DNA from: Artemisia argyi
Taxonomy: Eukaryota; Streptophyta; Magnoliopsida; Asterales; Asteraceae
Length of the DNA: 64,000 nt
Reading direction: 5' to 3'
Assembly: GCA_030686995.1 (NCBI GenBank)
Contig: CM060693.1
Span: 111,316,228-111,380,227, forward strand
Shown here: piece by piece, positions 24,630 through 36,463 of the stretch
How the letters are laid out: each line of letters starts with the position of its first letter
Numbering within the stretch: the first letter of the stretch is position 1
The notes under the pieces: generated by a model
The model's database searches: none
The model's input: the letters and a program-made list of their open reading frames with translations, nothing else
Told to the model about the DNA's origin: nothing
Position numbers and translations under genes: made by a program

Positions 24630-25735
24630 GCTTGGAGTGGTTTGTTTAAATCTCTCTTCATCAAATCATAAGAGACCATGAGGATATAGTTAATAAAAGT
24701 CATCATATTCACAACACATGAATATAATACACGAAAATTTCGGTCTACGTGAACCGGTATCACAAATAGTACAACCATTTCTTACATAGTAGAGTCACAC
24801 TTGATATATTTGTTTGTACAACAATCAAAAGACAACAAGTTCTTTAGACTATGTCCCACACCTTATGTGGCTAGGGTAATTGTAAAAGCTAGTGAGGATA
24901 TAAGTCTGGTCTAGGGACTTCCTGGTGTCCCTCTGTGTGAAATCAGGTTTGTGGCATCATAAGGTCGAGATATTCCTGAAGTGGTGTCTGAAGTTGTGCA
25001 TCTATCAAATTTAGATAATGTAGGTTCTGAACCATTCCTGAAGAATCTGAGGATGTTTCTGTTGAGTCCGTGATATTGGTATTATCTACTAGGTGTTATC
25101 TAGTTCATGGCAAGTGGGAATGGAAAAGGAAAATGACAATGGTGGTACTAGTGAATGGAATACTACGCTCTTTCGCGCTGCCTCGCGACATCCAAAAGGT
25201 AACACTGAAGTACGCACTATGGGACGACCAATAGTGTAACAAGTAACTGATGGTGGTGGTAGTACCTGAGTAGTGAGTGATCTACTAGTGATGGAAAGAA
25301 ACATACCATCTCCCTTGAAATAAGCATCCTAATAAGTCCATTAAGATTAAGTCTGAATACTCTACCAAAAGGCATTCTATGTATGGGCTGAATGATAGAA
25401 AAAACCCTGTTCCTATGGCAAATCAATAGTGCTAATGGTGGTATAAGTGCGACTGGTGGTATAATGGTAGTGGAAGATGACAAGGTATCTTCAATGTCAG
25501 AATCCGATAAAAGGATGTCAGGGTGAGTATCTGAAAGACATGTCACTTGTGAACCAGGTCATTAAATGATATATATATATATATATATATACGAATATGA
25601 GTATAAATAACTCACACAGGGTATGCATGAAACAACATGTATCATGATTATGAACTTATGATGAAATGATGAGATGCTATGCTGATGTGGTTATAGTCTA
25701 GGGTCCAAGATACATCCTAGTTCGCTATAACCTTA
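24630..25735 (-). other. leader of the 14-kb element with remnant of an extra ORF
   Basis: 1.1 kb between PBS and gag. A 109-codon frame at 25217-25546 begins MTCLSDTHPDILLSDSDIED and is Ser/Pro/Leu-rich, recalling the VIILSDSDD start of the extra ORF in the outer gypsy. An overlapping frame (25089-25304) is probably its frameshifted continuation. A short (TA)n tract is at 25569-25591. Confidence 0.45.
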
Positions 25736-25747
25736 GCTCTGATGCCA
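25736..25747 (-). other. primer-binding site of the 14-kb element
   Basis: The reverse complement is TGGCATCAGAGC, identical to the PBS of the outer gypsy element and three bases from the LTR edge at 25751. It establishes the minus orientation. Confidence 0.88.
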
Positions 25748-25750
25748 ATC

Positions 25751-26757
25751 TATCACACCCCCAATTTACCTTACTTGCAGCGGAATGGAATACCTGTGAG
25801 TGTCTGTCATAGCATCACAGTTACGGTTACATTGAACGACCTAAAGTGTCGTTTGGAAAATACTTCGTTTGATCATTGAAATTATTCAGAGTTTACAAAA
25901 TGAGGTCCCCAAAAGGTGTTGCATGTTTATGAAAAACAAGTCATACTAGATCAAATGTTTACATAAGTGCATGAAATAATGGTGAGACGCGTCGACTCCG
26001 CGACTCCATAAAGGTCCAAATGCATGTCACATGAGCTACCTTAATAACCTGAAATACATTGCTAAAACGTCAACACGAATGTTGGTGAATTCCATAGGTT
26101 TATAAAATGTAATGATGTACGGCCACCAAAAGTAAAAGTGCAAGATAAAAATCAAGTAAAATAGTACAATAGACCTTAAGCTCATGACCCCGAAGCTATG
26201 ACTGATGAAATTATATGCCCCTCCCGAATGTTTTACCAGAACACTCCCAAAATGTCAAAATGAAATGCATCCGCTTACTGTTGGTAATAACTACCACGGA
26301 TGGAGGCGTCACCCTCGATAGATCTATCCACTCACTCTCGCTTAATCGGCAAATTAACGGTCCATGATAATAAATAGGGGACTTTAACAGGTTGGTAAGG
26401 CAACTTAAGCAATGTACATATGTTTTGGTACTTGGGCTCGTACTAAAATAATTGATGCAATGTATTCCCCCGTGGGATTTGAAATCAAAATATTGTATTG
26501 AAAACGGGGCTATGAAAACTCACCTGATATGATGGTACCATGAACATGTAATGAGCTGAAAAACAAGGCGCGCACACTAGCTGCAACCTAATATGAATGA
26601 TGAACAATCTACTTTAGATCATGAAATGATGTTATTAATGTCCATGCACATGTTTCCTATACCACTCTACTCTTTGAAAAATACTTGTTGTTATAAAAAA
26701 TATACATTTTCCAAGATTTAGGAAAATAAGGCAACTAGAAAAATAAAACTAGTTGAA

Positions 26758-26851
<94 letters not shown>

Positions 26852-28799
26852 TGTATCAATGTTAGTGTTGAAATCCTCGGTTTGAAATCCTTAATATAAC
26901 GCCTTGTAGTGATAAAAATATACTTGTAATCACTAATACTTCATTAGTTATGAATTTGGGTACTTGGTATTATTTCTAGAAATCTAGAGTTACTACATAG
27001 TTTTAGTGTTATTATTTTCAAAAGCTGTCAAAATAATATAAGTTTTGCCGATATTGAAACGTGAATATCTTTATTGTTATAAGTCCGTTTTACTTGTTCT
27101 TTAGTATGTAGTAATATATTTTGGAAAGCTTGGCTTCTCCGGGTTACTTCTAAATCCTCTTTTTGTCCGACGAAAAACGTCCAACAGCATGTATTTTCAG
27201 AAAATATACTTTTCGTCAATAAACTTGCAAAAATCATAACTTCTTCGTTATAAACTCTTTTTAATCCTTTCTTTCGCCTATGGATTCGTTTTTGAAAGTA
27301 TTTTCTAAAAATTTTGCCCAAGTTTACTTTATGATTACTGATTTTCCTGGGTTTACAAAAATGGGACAGTAGGTTTATATACTTGTTACAAATCCATTTT
27401 TCATGTTCAAAACTAGTTTCTACTTCAACCAAATCTCTTGCAAACACCACAAAGCTATACTAATCCTACCATACACCTTCTTAGGGTGCCATGGGTTCTT
27501 AATCACTAGTAATCATGTTAATTTAACAAAGGAACACCTAAATCAAAATCTAGGGTTTGTATGTTTAAAAAGTTAACAAAAATAATGTGGTATAGCTAAC
27601 TTGTACATGAAATTAAGTATGAAAACCATAAGATACAAGTGTTAATTAGATGAAATCATGAAAATAAAGTTGATAACTCACTTTGAAATAATGGGTGATT
27701 AGATGATGAGAAACCTTGTGTTACTTGTGTTTTTGTTGTAAGATCCTTGATTAGAATGATGAAATGAACAACTTTGTAGCTTTAAACTTTAGAAAATAAT
27801 CACTTGATCATGGTTTTTGAAATGGGTCGTGGGTATGGAGTGAAAGAGATGAGGTTTTTGTGTTTTGATTCTTAGAAAATGTATGTTTATGTGTTTTGAG
27901 GTTTTTGTAGATATTTATGTGAAATATATATTAAGTTAATATGTAGTAAAGACTTGAGGTTAAAAAAAATGCACATGGTGTCTAGAGGGGGGGCATGTGG
28001 CCGGTTTTCAAAGGAGTAAGGGGTAGCAAAATGAGTTTTGGTCACTTAGGAAATGTGGTGTAATATTAGTTGTACTTTAGTGTAAGTATTAGTTATAATC
28101 GGGTACCGGGTTTGCTGCAAATAAATAATTACAAAGTTAACCGGGACTTAATAAAGTCATAAAAATGTTAAAAATATGTTGGGTACAAGTACTGAGTGTT
28201 CGGGTGATTATTGTTTAGTTTTCACGAAAACCATCGTAATATTTATAAGCTTACGTTATAAATAAAATAAATTTCTAAAATACTGGGTAAATGAATATTA
28301 TAACTTTTATGATGATATAATGGATATAAAAATATGTCGGGACCATTGTGGGAATATTTAGATATATTCGTCGTGTTTATTAACCGTGTGTTAACGTTTA
28401 TTATAAATAATTATAAGAAAGACGTTAAATGTATCAAATATATAAATTTGAAAATCGTAAGAGTGGTATAACATGAAAATGCTGTTATGATGATATGCAG
28501 ACTGTCCCTAGTCCGTATGTAGTGTCCTTACTAATAATGAAATGAATTCGCACCTAAACCCACACGGTTACGCGAATTTTAATACCCGTAAACTAAATTT
28601 ACGATGAAAAGAGTAATGCAAGTGAATAGTGAAAACTTTTCTGGTAATGAATAGTGTTCAATGAATAGTAAAATTCTCAAATGTTTCTCAAAATATCAAA
28701 TTGACCTCGAAATTGATGAATAGTAAAACGATGAATAGTGTTTGATGAATAGTGTTTTTCCAAAGTTTGGGAAATGACCTGAAATGGTGAGTTGTGACA
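25751..28799 (-). repeat. 5' LTR of the 14-kb gypsy element
   Basis: 3049 bp, aligned with 14566-17650. On the plus strand it begins TATCACACCCC (the other copy has TGTCAC, so the terminal dinucleotide has mutated here) and ends TTGTGACA. It has a (TA)n tract at 26761-26848. A 140-codon minus-strand frame inside (27028-27450) is not kept in the other LTR. Confidence 0.93.
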
Positions 28800-28804
28800 G
28801 TTTA
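28800..28804. repeat. target-site duplication GTTTA (right)
   Basis: Matches 14561-14565 and restores the outer gypsy sequence directly after the 14-kb insertion. Confidence 0.9.
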
Positions 28805-29357
28805 AGCTGAGGCCCTTAAAGAAGGCAATAGACCGCACGAGAAGATTTACGGCATGCCAGAAAGCACGAATGGATTTGTCAAGAAACCAGATGGAAGGCT
28901 ATGTTTCAAGGACAGAAGTTGGATTCCATTGTATGGAGGAATACGAGATCTCATCATGCATGAGTCTCATAAGTCTAAATGTTCCATTCATCCTGGCTCG
29001 GACAAAATGTACCATGATCTTAAGAAGTTGTATTGGTGGCCAAACATGAAGGCTGACATTGCAGAGTATGTCGGTAAATGTTTGACCTCCTCAAGAGTAA
29101 AGGCTGAGCATAAAAAACCATCCGGTCTTTTGATTCAACCAGAGCTGCCAATGTGGAAATGGGAAAGGATTACAATGGACTTCATTACGAAATTTCCTAA
29201 GACATCGGGTGGGTTTGACACTATTTGGGTTATTGTCGATTGTCTCACGAAGTCAACGCACTTCTTGCCAATCAAAGAGACTGATGATATGGACATTCTT
29301 GCACGTTTATACTTCAAGGAGATAGTTTCCCGGCATGGAGTGCCTATTTCAATTATC
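28800..29357 (+). pseudogene. pol: outer gypsy integrase, N-terminal half
   Basis: Continues the outer gypsy Pol after the insertion; a TAA at 28803-28805 sits right at the target site. The zinc-binding region reads [17 protein letters not shown]...[12 protein letters not shown]. The HHCC motif has lost its last Cys (Ser instead). The core starts [18 protein letters not shown] with the first catalytic Asp, then [19 protein letters not shown] and [15 protein letters not shown]. The next insertion falls at 29358, just before the S-D-R-D block that carries the second catalytic Asp. No later part is in the window. Confidence 0.88.
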
Positions 29358-30797
29358 TGATGAGGCGAAAAGTGTGCCGCTTTTAAGGGGTCATTTAAGC
29401 CCAAATTCGAGATTATTTGATCAAATATTTCCCTAAATTGTTCCTTTTGTCATTTTAGGTACTTTTGGAGAGAAATCTGGAAAAGGAAGCATTTTGGATG
29501 TTTTGGAGCATAAAATTGAAGAAAACAGCAAAGTCTCAATTTTCCTTGCTGGGAACAGTACCTGATGACGTCAAGACTCTCCACATGACGGCGTCAAGAG
29601 TTACAAAGGAGGTGGAAGTGGAAAATACACGTGACGATCCAGAGAGTTTTTAAGCCTAGGACCTAACGACGTCACCCAAGGTCGTCAGGGTCCAAACATT
29701 AGTGACGGCCCAAAGTATTTCTACACATGAAGGCGTCACAAACAGATCTAGGCAATACGATTTTATTATGGCGACGAGTTGACGGCGTCATAATCTAATA
29801 CATGACGCCATCATGATGTGTAATCTATATATAGTTTTCCAAATTTCATTCATTAGTGTGCAAGTTTGAGGGAATAAACCCTAGTCCGAATTTTATCAGC
29901 TTTTCAAGGGTTTCAACCCCTTGAATCTTTCTTGTTCAATAAAAGATAACTATTCCTTCAAATCATTCAATATGTCTATGTGTTTGATTATATCTTATGC
30001 TTGTCTTCTATTTAACATGCTAGGCTAGATTTCTTTTGTGTTTGCTTAGATGTAGTGAAACTTAGATGTTGATTATGGGTTGATTGTTTGTTTATAATTA
30101 TTACGGATGATTGTATTCGATGTTAGGCTTAAGAAAACTGATAGACTTCCATTGGTAACTTGCTTGAACGTCTTAAGAAACATGATCGGAGGTGTACTAC
30201 GATTTTTGGTTGTATTTAATGCGTAGGAGAATTCTAATGATCCCATGTTAGGAGCTTCTAACGGCTCGACATAGGAGTGAACTAGGATACTATAGAGTTA
30301 GGTAATATTGTACACGGCCCTACGACTAGTATTAAGGAATATGACCCGTCATCCATGCAATTGTAACAAATTAATCAACCTGTAAAAGATATCTAGGGAG
30401 TAATGAAACCTAAGTAAACACAACTTTCCTCATTATTGTTTCCACCACATTAGTATAATAGTTTTATTTTCATCTCTGTTATTTTATTTTGATTGCATTA
30501 GTAGTTAATTGGGTTAGATGGCTAGCAACTAATTCCACCCACTCCTTCAAAACCCGAGATTTTTACTTGCTTTTATAAAATATAAGAATACAAAAAGGAT
30601 CATCCCTCACCTCTAGACATAGTTTAGGAGGCTTTCTAATCCTAGCGAAGCTATTCCTAAGTTGAACGATCAATCCCCTGGTACTTGTCACTATACTATA
30701 CTACAATGATCAGGTACACTGCCTGGTGGGGGTTGTAAGCTTCTCGAGATCCCTTGAGAGGTAAAACCTGTTGCGAGGGTGCGATCCCCACGTATCA
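29358..30797 (+). repeat. 5' LTR of the LARD-type element
   Basis: 1440 bp from TGATGAGGCG to GTATCA. It has a TATA box at 29825-29834, a cluster of TGACG/CGTCA sites just upstream, and AATAAA-type signals near 29938. There is no second copy in the window, so the left edge rests on interruption of the integrase frame and the right edge on the PBS. Confidence 0.7.
29566..29834 (+). promoter_or_regulatory. TGACG/CGTCA cluster and TATA box in the LTR
   Basis: TGACGTCA at 29566, TGACGGCGTCA at 29586 and 29780, and at least six single TGACG or CGTCA half-sites between 29632 and 29813. The TATA box CTATATATAG follows at 29825. TGACG is the core of plant as-1 sites bound by TGA-type bZIP factors; that the sites act here is inference. 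Confidence 0.6.
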
Positions 30798-30803
30798 AGT
30801 TTT

Positions 30804-30822
30804 TGGCGCCGCAGCCCGGGGA
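30804..30822 (+). other. primer-binding site of the LARD-type element
   Basis: TGGCGCCGCAGCCCGGGGA, close to the TGGCGCCGTTGCCGGGGA form common in Tat/Athila elements. It starts seven bases after the LTR end. Confidence 0.75.
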
Positions 30823-31098
30823 ATAGTTATTGCTTAGGTTGGAATTTATTTTATTAGGTCTACTCATTAGATTCCTATCGAGTGAGATTTTATTTTTCTT
30901 TCTATTAGCTTTCTCGTAGTCTATCTTTTCTTTGTGTCTTTGTTCATAAAAACCTTTCCATTGACTCTTCCATTCACCATTATGGAGAACGTGAATCCAC
31001 CAACTCCGGCACTAGAGTTTTACCAGAAAAAATATAATTACACTAGTTTGGATATACCAAGATAGAGGAATGAAATGAGGAGGATAGGATCTTATATC

Positions 31099-31323
31099 GA
31101 TAGTTTCATATGAGCCACTTAGCTGCATGTCATGGTTAGGAACTACCATAATACTTTTAAAGAGGCCAAAAGCATAAGACTTTTAAAGAATTCACCTTAG
31201 GAGCTCCATCAACCCCTCAAAATGCCTCACTTAGTGAAACCTATGCACCATATGAGCCTTCACCTAGGATAGTTTCATATGAGCCACCTAGCTGCATGTC
31301 ATGGTTAGGCACTACCATAATAC
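31099..31323 (+). repeat. direct duplication of about 56 bp
   Basis: GATAGTTTCATATGAGCCAC and the following 36 bases occur at 31099-31154 and again at 31268-31323, with two or three differences. The second copy provides the start of the acidic ORF. Confidence 0.85.
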
Positions 31324-32063
31324 AGGATGAACACATAGGTGACCTTGATGTGATGGAGGATTTAGCCAAACATGATGACATTGAACAAAAAGACCTAGGT
31401 TTTATGATCAATGATGATGAATCTCAAGAAACACATGATGAATCTTCTGGTCAATTTGAATATAGCAGTCAGAATATTGAGGATGATCCTTATGATTTGG
31501 ATATAGAAGTTGAGATGCCTAGAGAAGCACTTGAGATACTTGGGAAAATGTTAGGGTTAGATTATAATGAAACACATGTTGAGGATATAGGTGATCTTGA
31601 CACAAGGAATGATGAAGTAAATAACATAAGCTCACTAAGTACCCCACAAGTCCTACCATCATTTGAGGCACACACACCGCCCGTGACTTACCCGGAAGAA
31701 GTAGAAGAAACTTTAGGAATCCCAATAGAGGTAGAACCCTTGGACCAAGCACCACTAGAGGATGTAGGTTTGAATACTTGTAATGATAACCTTAGTCCTA
31801 GTTCTAGGGAATTTCCTAGTGTTGATGAACCGGAACCTCAATCTTTACATAACTTCCCATCCTTAGATTTATTTCTAGGAGACAAAAGAGGAACCGACCC
31901 ACCCATCAACCAATATTACCCGAGTAGTTTTAGGATGAAGGAAGCCATTCACTCACCCCCTTCACCTCACGTGACATATTTCCACCCTAAGTGTGTGTAT
32001 CGCTACTTCCACCCACACTTAATCCTAAGTGTAGGAAAAACCTCCCCTATTTCAGTTAAATAA
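31296..32063 (+). CDS. acidic hypothetical ORF of the LARD-type element
   Basis: 255 codons. Residues 1-110 are strongly acidic (DLDVMEDLAKHDDIEQKDLG, DLDIEVEMPREALEIL). The middle is Pro/Glu-rich with short repeats (LPSFEAHTPPVTYPEEVEET). The C-terminus is SPPSPHVTYFHPKCVYRYFHP followed by a basic end. There is no zinc knuckle, protease or RT motif. The position and ending next to the GGGAGGCAACC word suggest the remaining tail of a Tat/Athila-type gag-pol region, or a family-specific protein. An earlier frame begins at 30982 (MENVNPPTPALEFYQKKY) but is stopped within 30 codons. Function unknown. Confidence 0.5.
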   Translation: MSWLGTTIIQDEHIGDLDVMEDLAKHDDIEQKDLGFMINDDESQETHDESSGQFEYSSQNIEDDPYDLDIEVEMPREALEILGKMLGLDYNETHVEDIGDLDTRNDEVNNISSLSTPQVLPSFEAHTPPVTYPEEVEETLGIPIEVEPLDQAPLEDVGLNTCNDNLSPSSREFPSVDEPEPQSLHNFPSLDLFLGDKRGTDPPINQYYPSSFRMKEAIHSPPSPHVTYFHPKCVYRYFHPHLILSVGKTSPISVK

Positions 32064-33553
32064 GGGTAGAGTCAGGCTCGTGACTCGAACAAAAACAAGC
32101 GCTTATTGGGAGGCAACCAAAGCTTTATTTATTTGTTTGTTTGTTTTTTTATTTGATTTTATTTGTTTCCGTATGCATGTTTTATTTTTATTGTTTGTGG
32201 ATCATGATTCAAAATAAATTGTGAAAATGCTTTATTTTGCTTTTAACTTCATCTTAATTACATATAAAGGTATTTTGCAAAAGCTAAGTGTAAGGGGAGA
32301 CCCAAATTTGTTTATAAGAACGAAATTGAGCATGAACCAAAACTATATTAAATGAACATCTATATTAGTAATTGTTTGAGTCAAATGCTTGTATCGGACA
32401 TAATGATGTTTTGTAGGATTTTCTAGGAAGTAAGGCATAAGTTTTTCCAGAAATTTTCCGGAAACTTAACATGAGATTCTTGCAGGAACATTCTGACGGC
32501 GTCAGGAGTTTTAACCTGACGGCGTCAGGAGTTATAACCTGACGGCGTCAGGTACAAAAATTCTGGAAATTTTGTGAGTTTTGTTTTTCTAACGGAGTCT
32601 TAAAGTTTTTGTTAATTCTTTAGTTTTATAAACTCCAGGAAATCTGCAAACATTCATTCCACAAGCATTATATCTTAAATTGTTTTCTAGGATTTGTTAG
32701 CATATATAGATTGCCGCCGATTTTACGCGAGGTTGCCTTGATTGTTTTCTCAGGCTTAATAGGTTATATTGGACAAGAAGATGATTTATATTTATGGAGG
32801 GAAGCTTTCAAAGTTCATTTTCTTGGAGGAAGATCTAACCTTGTTGACACACTATCCACACCGAACGAATCAGGGGAGCATTTGTTTTCATTCTTTTACC
32901 TGTTTTACTTTTACATCCTTTAATTGAACATTGGGGACAATGTTCATATAAGTGTAAGGGGAGGGTAAATGATGATACCTTATAGGATAAAATTGCACTT
33001 GAGTTTGTTTGTTCGATGGTAGGTGTGTAATAAAACTAAGAGAAATACTTGTTAGTGGAATTTTAGCGCCAAATTAAAATTTTTTTTACAACATTTAGGA
33101 GTGAAACTTTAGCCTTAACAAGCATCTCATGGATAGGAGTTGTATGACTAGCACAAAACCGTACCATTCAGAAAAATTTTCCACCCAAATATGTGAGGTT
33201 CTCCTTTAGATTTGATAGGAAAAGCATTCATTATTAGTGCTTATGAGTGTACCGGTAGCATTTAGATTCTAGAACTTGCGTTAGTGATGCATACCGAGAT
33301 CGCTAGTGAGCCTACATTCGTGTAGTAGGATTTACTACATGATAAGAGGCATTAGGATCACCCTTGTGTTAAACCCGTATCATAATTACTTGACCATTTA
33401 TGACATATTACTTGACTAGTAAAGTCAATTAATTTTTCCCACACCTTAGCGTTGTACTCATTTTTAGTACATGAAACCCCTAGGACACCCCTCCAAGCCT
33501 ATCTTTTCGTTTCTAACTTTAAGTATTTTACTTAAAGGAAGAATTTATTACAA
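32064..33553 (+). other. 3' non-coding interior of the LARD-type element
   Basis: About 1.5 kb. It has GCGCTTATTGGGAGGCAACC at 32101, two copies of AAGTGTAAGGGGAG (32286 and 32950, purine-rich tract-like) and the three TGACG palindromes. The stretch after 32975 does not match the 5' LTR, so no 3' LTR is present. A 70-codon frame at 32711-32923 has no recognisable content. Confidence 0.5.
32494..32550. repeat. three phased TGACGGCGTCA palindromes
   Basis: CTGACGGCGTCAG occurs with its core starting at 32494, 32517 and 32540, exactly 23 bases apart. They lie in the 3' interior and repeat the motif of the LTR cluster. Confidence 0.95.
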
Positions 33554-34520
33554 CCACTAGTGCAAAAATTTCTATTGGTCACGCATGGTCGATTTTGAAA
33601 TGTCACACTGTAACATTTATACGTGACTAAATGTACCAGAATAAAATGAACAGCCACACTTGGTCCAACTTGTGTGACCATTTCGGAATTCTATTTTTAC
33701 ACATTTGAATATTTATGTGACTAGAGGTAACTGGCAAAAAAATTTTGGATTATTTAGTCACTTTTAATTCGAGACGTGTAACAGATACAAATGAGCTCGA
33801 AACATTAGTCACACTATAGATATACATATGTGACAAATATATGTCACACAATTTAAAAGTGTGACCAAAATAAATATATGGTCACATGAGGTAATTGTGT
33901 ATGTGGCTAAATTATATAGTCAAGTTTGTCACATATTATTTAAACGTAACTGCTATTCTTTGCTGAATATTTAGCCACATAGCGTTTGAAATGTGTGACA
34001 ACGGAAAAGTAAGTTGGAAGCGTTAGTCACGATATGCATTTAATAGTGACAAATATATGTCACACAATTGACGAGTGTGACCAAATGTCATATATGGTCA
34101 CACTAAACCATAGAAACATGATTAAGTGTAACAAAATTCGATACATATTGTCACGTAATTTAATAAGTGTGTCTAAAGTTTAGTGTGTTTGCTTGCCAAA
34201 TCCTAATGTGTATAGTCACACTTAATTGAAGCACGATCATGCGACTATAGTCTTTACAATAGTCACACCATATCACAAATGTGTATCTAAATGATGTTTA
34301 TGCCACATTATAAGGGTATTTTGTGTGACCAATACATTCACAATAGTCACATTGTGAAATATTCATGTGACTATTATTTATAGCAAAGTGTGAAGTCATG
34401 AGTTATCATTAACCTTGATATAGTCACATTGAGTTTTTGTGTGACTAAATCATAGTCATATTTTGTCACACATTACTTAAGCGTAGTCACAATTCGATAA
34501 ATATGGTCACAAATTTCAGA
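33554..34520. repeat. CACTA left terminus with subterminal repeats
   Basis: The terminal CACTAGTGC is followed by several dozen TGTGAC / GTCACA words in both orientations (for example ATAGTCACAC, GTGTGACTAAA) spread over about 950 bases. In this superfamily such subterminal motifs bind the element's TNPA-like protein. 34521-35028 is AT-rich with no gene. Confidence 0.85.
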
Positions 34521-35028
34521 TAACTTATGTAATTTTATATTCACTTAATTGAGTTCAGTCTATTAGTCATGACTGCATATTGATTAGTTTTTCAACCACT
34601 GTTTTTTCAACAAATTGTGCCTGAAATTGAGAATCTTTCATACCAAACACTGTTTTTTTTTTCAACTCTGCACTATATAAAGGCATAACCACATACATGA
34701 AAACTGCATATACAAGACAACTGTAACAAAAATATGCAGGGTGTTTACTACTGCTAGTACATAGTTAATACTGCTAGTACACAGTTTATGCTGCCAGAAG
34801 TTATAGTTTTGTATAATCTGGAATCCTTTAAAAGAGTATTCGCAAGTACGAACTAAAAAATTAACACAACAACAACAACAACATAAATCCTTTAAAAGAG
34901 TATTTGCAGCAAAACAAAAGCTTAAATAGGTTCTGCAGACAAAAATAAATCCCTAAACAGAGTGTTACAGCTTGAGAATGACACGTGCTTCACTTTGATT
35001 TTCGTATAACAATACCTTCGCAATCGGT

Positions 35029-35818
35029 TCAATAGTAGGCATCTTTTGCTTGTGGATTTATTCGCGGCAATATGTTATCATTTTGCTCGTGAATGACTGT
35101 ACTAAATTCCTCATCGTCATACGTATCTTTGTTATTCTTAGTAGGTGTTTTAAAGAAAATAGACAATTTTTTATCTGCCTGGTCTTTCACATAAAACACT
35201 TGTCGTGCTTGTGAGGCTAATATGAACGGATCATTCTTGTGGCCTAAATTATTCAGGTCTACCAATGTGTAACCAAAAGTATCGCGTTTGACCCCACCAT
35301 GTTTTGAATTAACCCAATCACATTTGAAAAGAGGAATTTGCCTAAAACGGTAATCTAGTACCCATATCTCTTGTAAAATCCCATAATAAAATGCTTTTCT
35401 TGTGGTTGCAACTTCTTTGGATATGTGAAGATCTGCTGCCTCAACACTAACCCCATTGTTCTGGTAAACTATGCCATCATTACTTTTCGTATGAAATGTA
35501 TACCCATTGATGTTATATGACTCGTATTTCACTACGTTGGTGCGTGGTCCAAATGATATCCACCTCACAGTTTCTGATACACTATCTTTGGATATCGCTA
35601 ACTCTCTCTCTCAACCTGAATTTCATTACAAATATATATTACCTTTAAATTGCAGGAACAACTCACTTATATTTATCAACAAACAAACAAGTAGTATAAA
35701 CAACATACGAGTAATTACCTCTTCGTGTAACCACTTAGCAAAAGATTTAGTGTACTCATTCTCTAGCAATGCCATTTTTCTACACGGGTATTTTGTTTTC
35801 AAAAATCGCTTGTGTCGG
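35029..35818 (-). pseudogene. CACTA transposase C-terminal region (DUF4216) with an intron
   Basis: The first exon part 35719-35818 reads SRHKRFLKTKYPCRKMALLE and KSFAKWLHEE. An intron of 103 bp (35616-35718) starts GTAATT and ends TTCAG. The frame then resumes VERELAISKDSVSETVRWIS and goes on to FGPRTNVVKYESYNINGYTF, LQEIWVLDYRFRQIPLFKCD, VKRDTFGYTLVDLNNLGHKN and DPFILASQARQVFYV, ending AKDAYY. This is the DUF4216 domain found downstream of tnp2 in plant CACTA polyproteins; its molecular role is not known. This part has no internal stop. Confidence 0.8.
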
Positions 35819-35900
35819 CTGAAACAAAACAATGTATTTGATTATTATATTTGATACAAAATTTTAAGCAATGAAATAGACATGTGTTAGTAATACTTAC
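35819..35900 (-). other. intron in the CACTA transposase gene
   Basis: On the minus strand the donor GTAAGT follows PYIE (35901) and the acceptor TGTTTCAG precedes the SRHKRF exon. Length 82 bp, with an AT-rich interior typical of plant introns. Confidence 0.75.
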
Positions 35901-36463
35901 TCGATATATGGCACAATTTCATCTGTATTCTGTATTACATACAAATGTGCTTTCTGAAAGACATCTCTGGTAAGTACATTTGTTTTACCGGCCGTCAATG
36001 GCTTTCCATCCTCATTTTCATTGGTTACATGTTTATCAGGTGGGATACCAATAGTTTTCATGGTTTCATGATACTCGCTAAAAAACTCTATTGTTTCTTC
36101 CGCGATAGTCTCCTCAGTAATGCATCCCTCTAGTCTATTTCTGTTTCGCACATGTCCTTTAATAACCTTCATACATCTTTCAAAGGGATACATCCACCGA
36201 AAGCATACAGGACCACATAATTTTACCTCCCTAGTTAGGTGCACTGTCAAGTGTATCATAATATCAAAAAATGAGGGAGGAAAAAACTTCTCGAGAAGGC
36301 ACAGTGTCACAACAAGTTCTTGTTGCATCTTATCTAGTTCTTGCAAGATGATTTCTTTCCTACATATAGCTTTAAAGAAAAAGCAAAACCTGATAATGGC
36401 AAATCGTGTGGGTGGGTGCATGATTGAACGTATAGCAATGGGCAAAAACTCTTGCATTAGCAT
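35901..36463 (-). pseudogene. CACTA transposase middle region (DUF4218)
   Basis: The frame reads LMQEFLPIAIRSIMHPPTRF, ELDKMQQELVVTLCLLEKFF, PPSFFDIMIHLTVHLTREVK, CGPVCFRWMYPFERCMKVIK and VRNRNRLEGCITEETIAEET. These are hallmark DUF4218 blocks that follow the tnp2 core in CACTA elements. It is one frame off the upstream tnp2 piece; the shift is at about 36460-36500, where KCKKL-like coding is out of frame. It ends at a good splice donor (35900). Confidence 0.85.

Larger units (their letters stand above)
29358..33553 (+). mobile_element. Tat/Athila-like non-autonomous (LARD-type) LTR element, 5' LTR and interior
   Basis: It starts TGATGAGGCG inside the outer gypsy integrase. A 1440-bp LTR ends at 30797 (CGTATCA). 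It is followed by TTTTTGGCGCCGC...CCCGGGGA, the tRNA-Asp-type PBS region typical of Tat/Athila and related LARD elements. The interior has one acidic ORF and conserved non-coding words (GCGCTTATTGGGAGGCAACC at 32101-32120, GGGGACAATGTTC at about 32934) that in my memory mark the 3' part of these elements. No pol is present. The 3' LTR is not found; a CACTA element interrupts the 3' region at 33554. Confidence 0.75.

Noticed and set aside
27028..27450. 140-codon minus-strand frame in the 5' LTR of the 14-kb element
   Set aside because: The matching stretch of the other LTR (about 15870-16270) does not keep the frame, so it is chance openness.
32711..32923. 70-codon plus-strand frame in the LARD-type 3' region
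   Set aside because: No motif, hydrophobic run at the end only, and it lies among non-coding words of the element.
32975..33040. TGATGATACC as start of the LARD-type 3' LTR
   Set aside because: Only the first six bases match the 5' LTR start TGATGAGGCG; the sequence then diverges completely.
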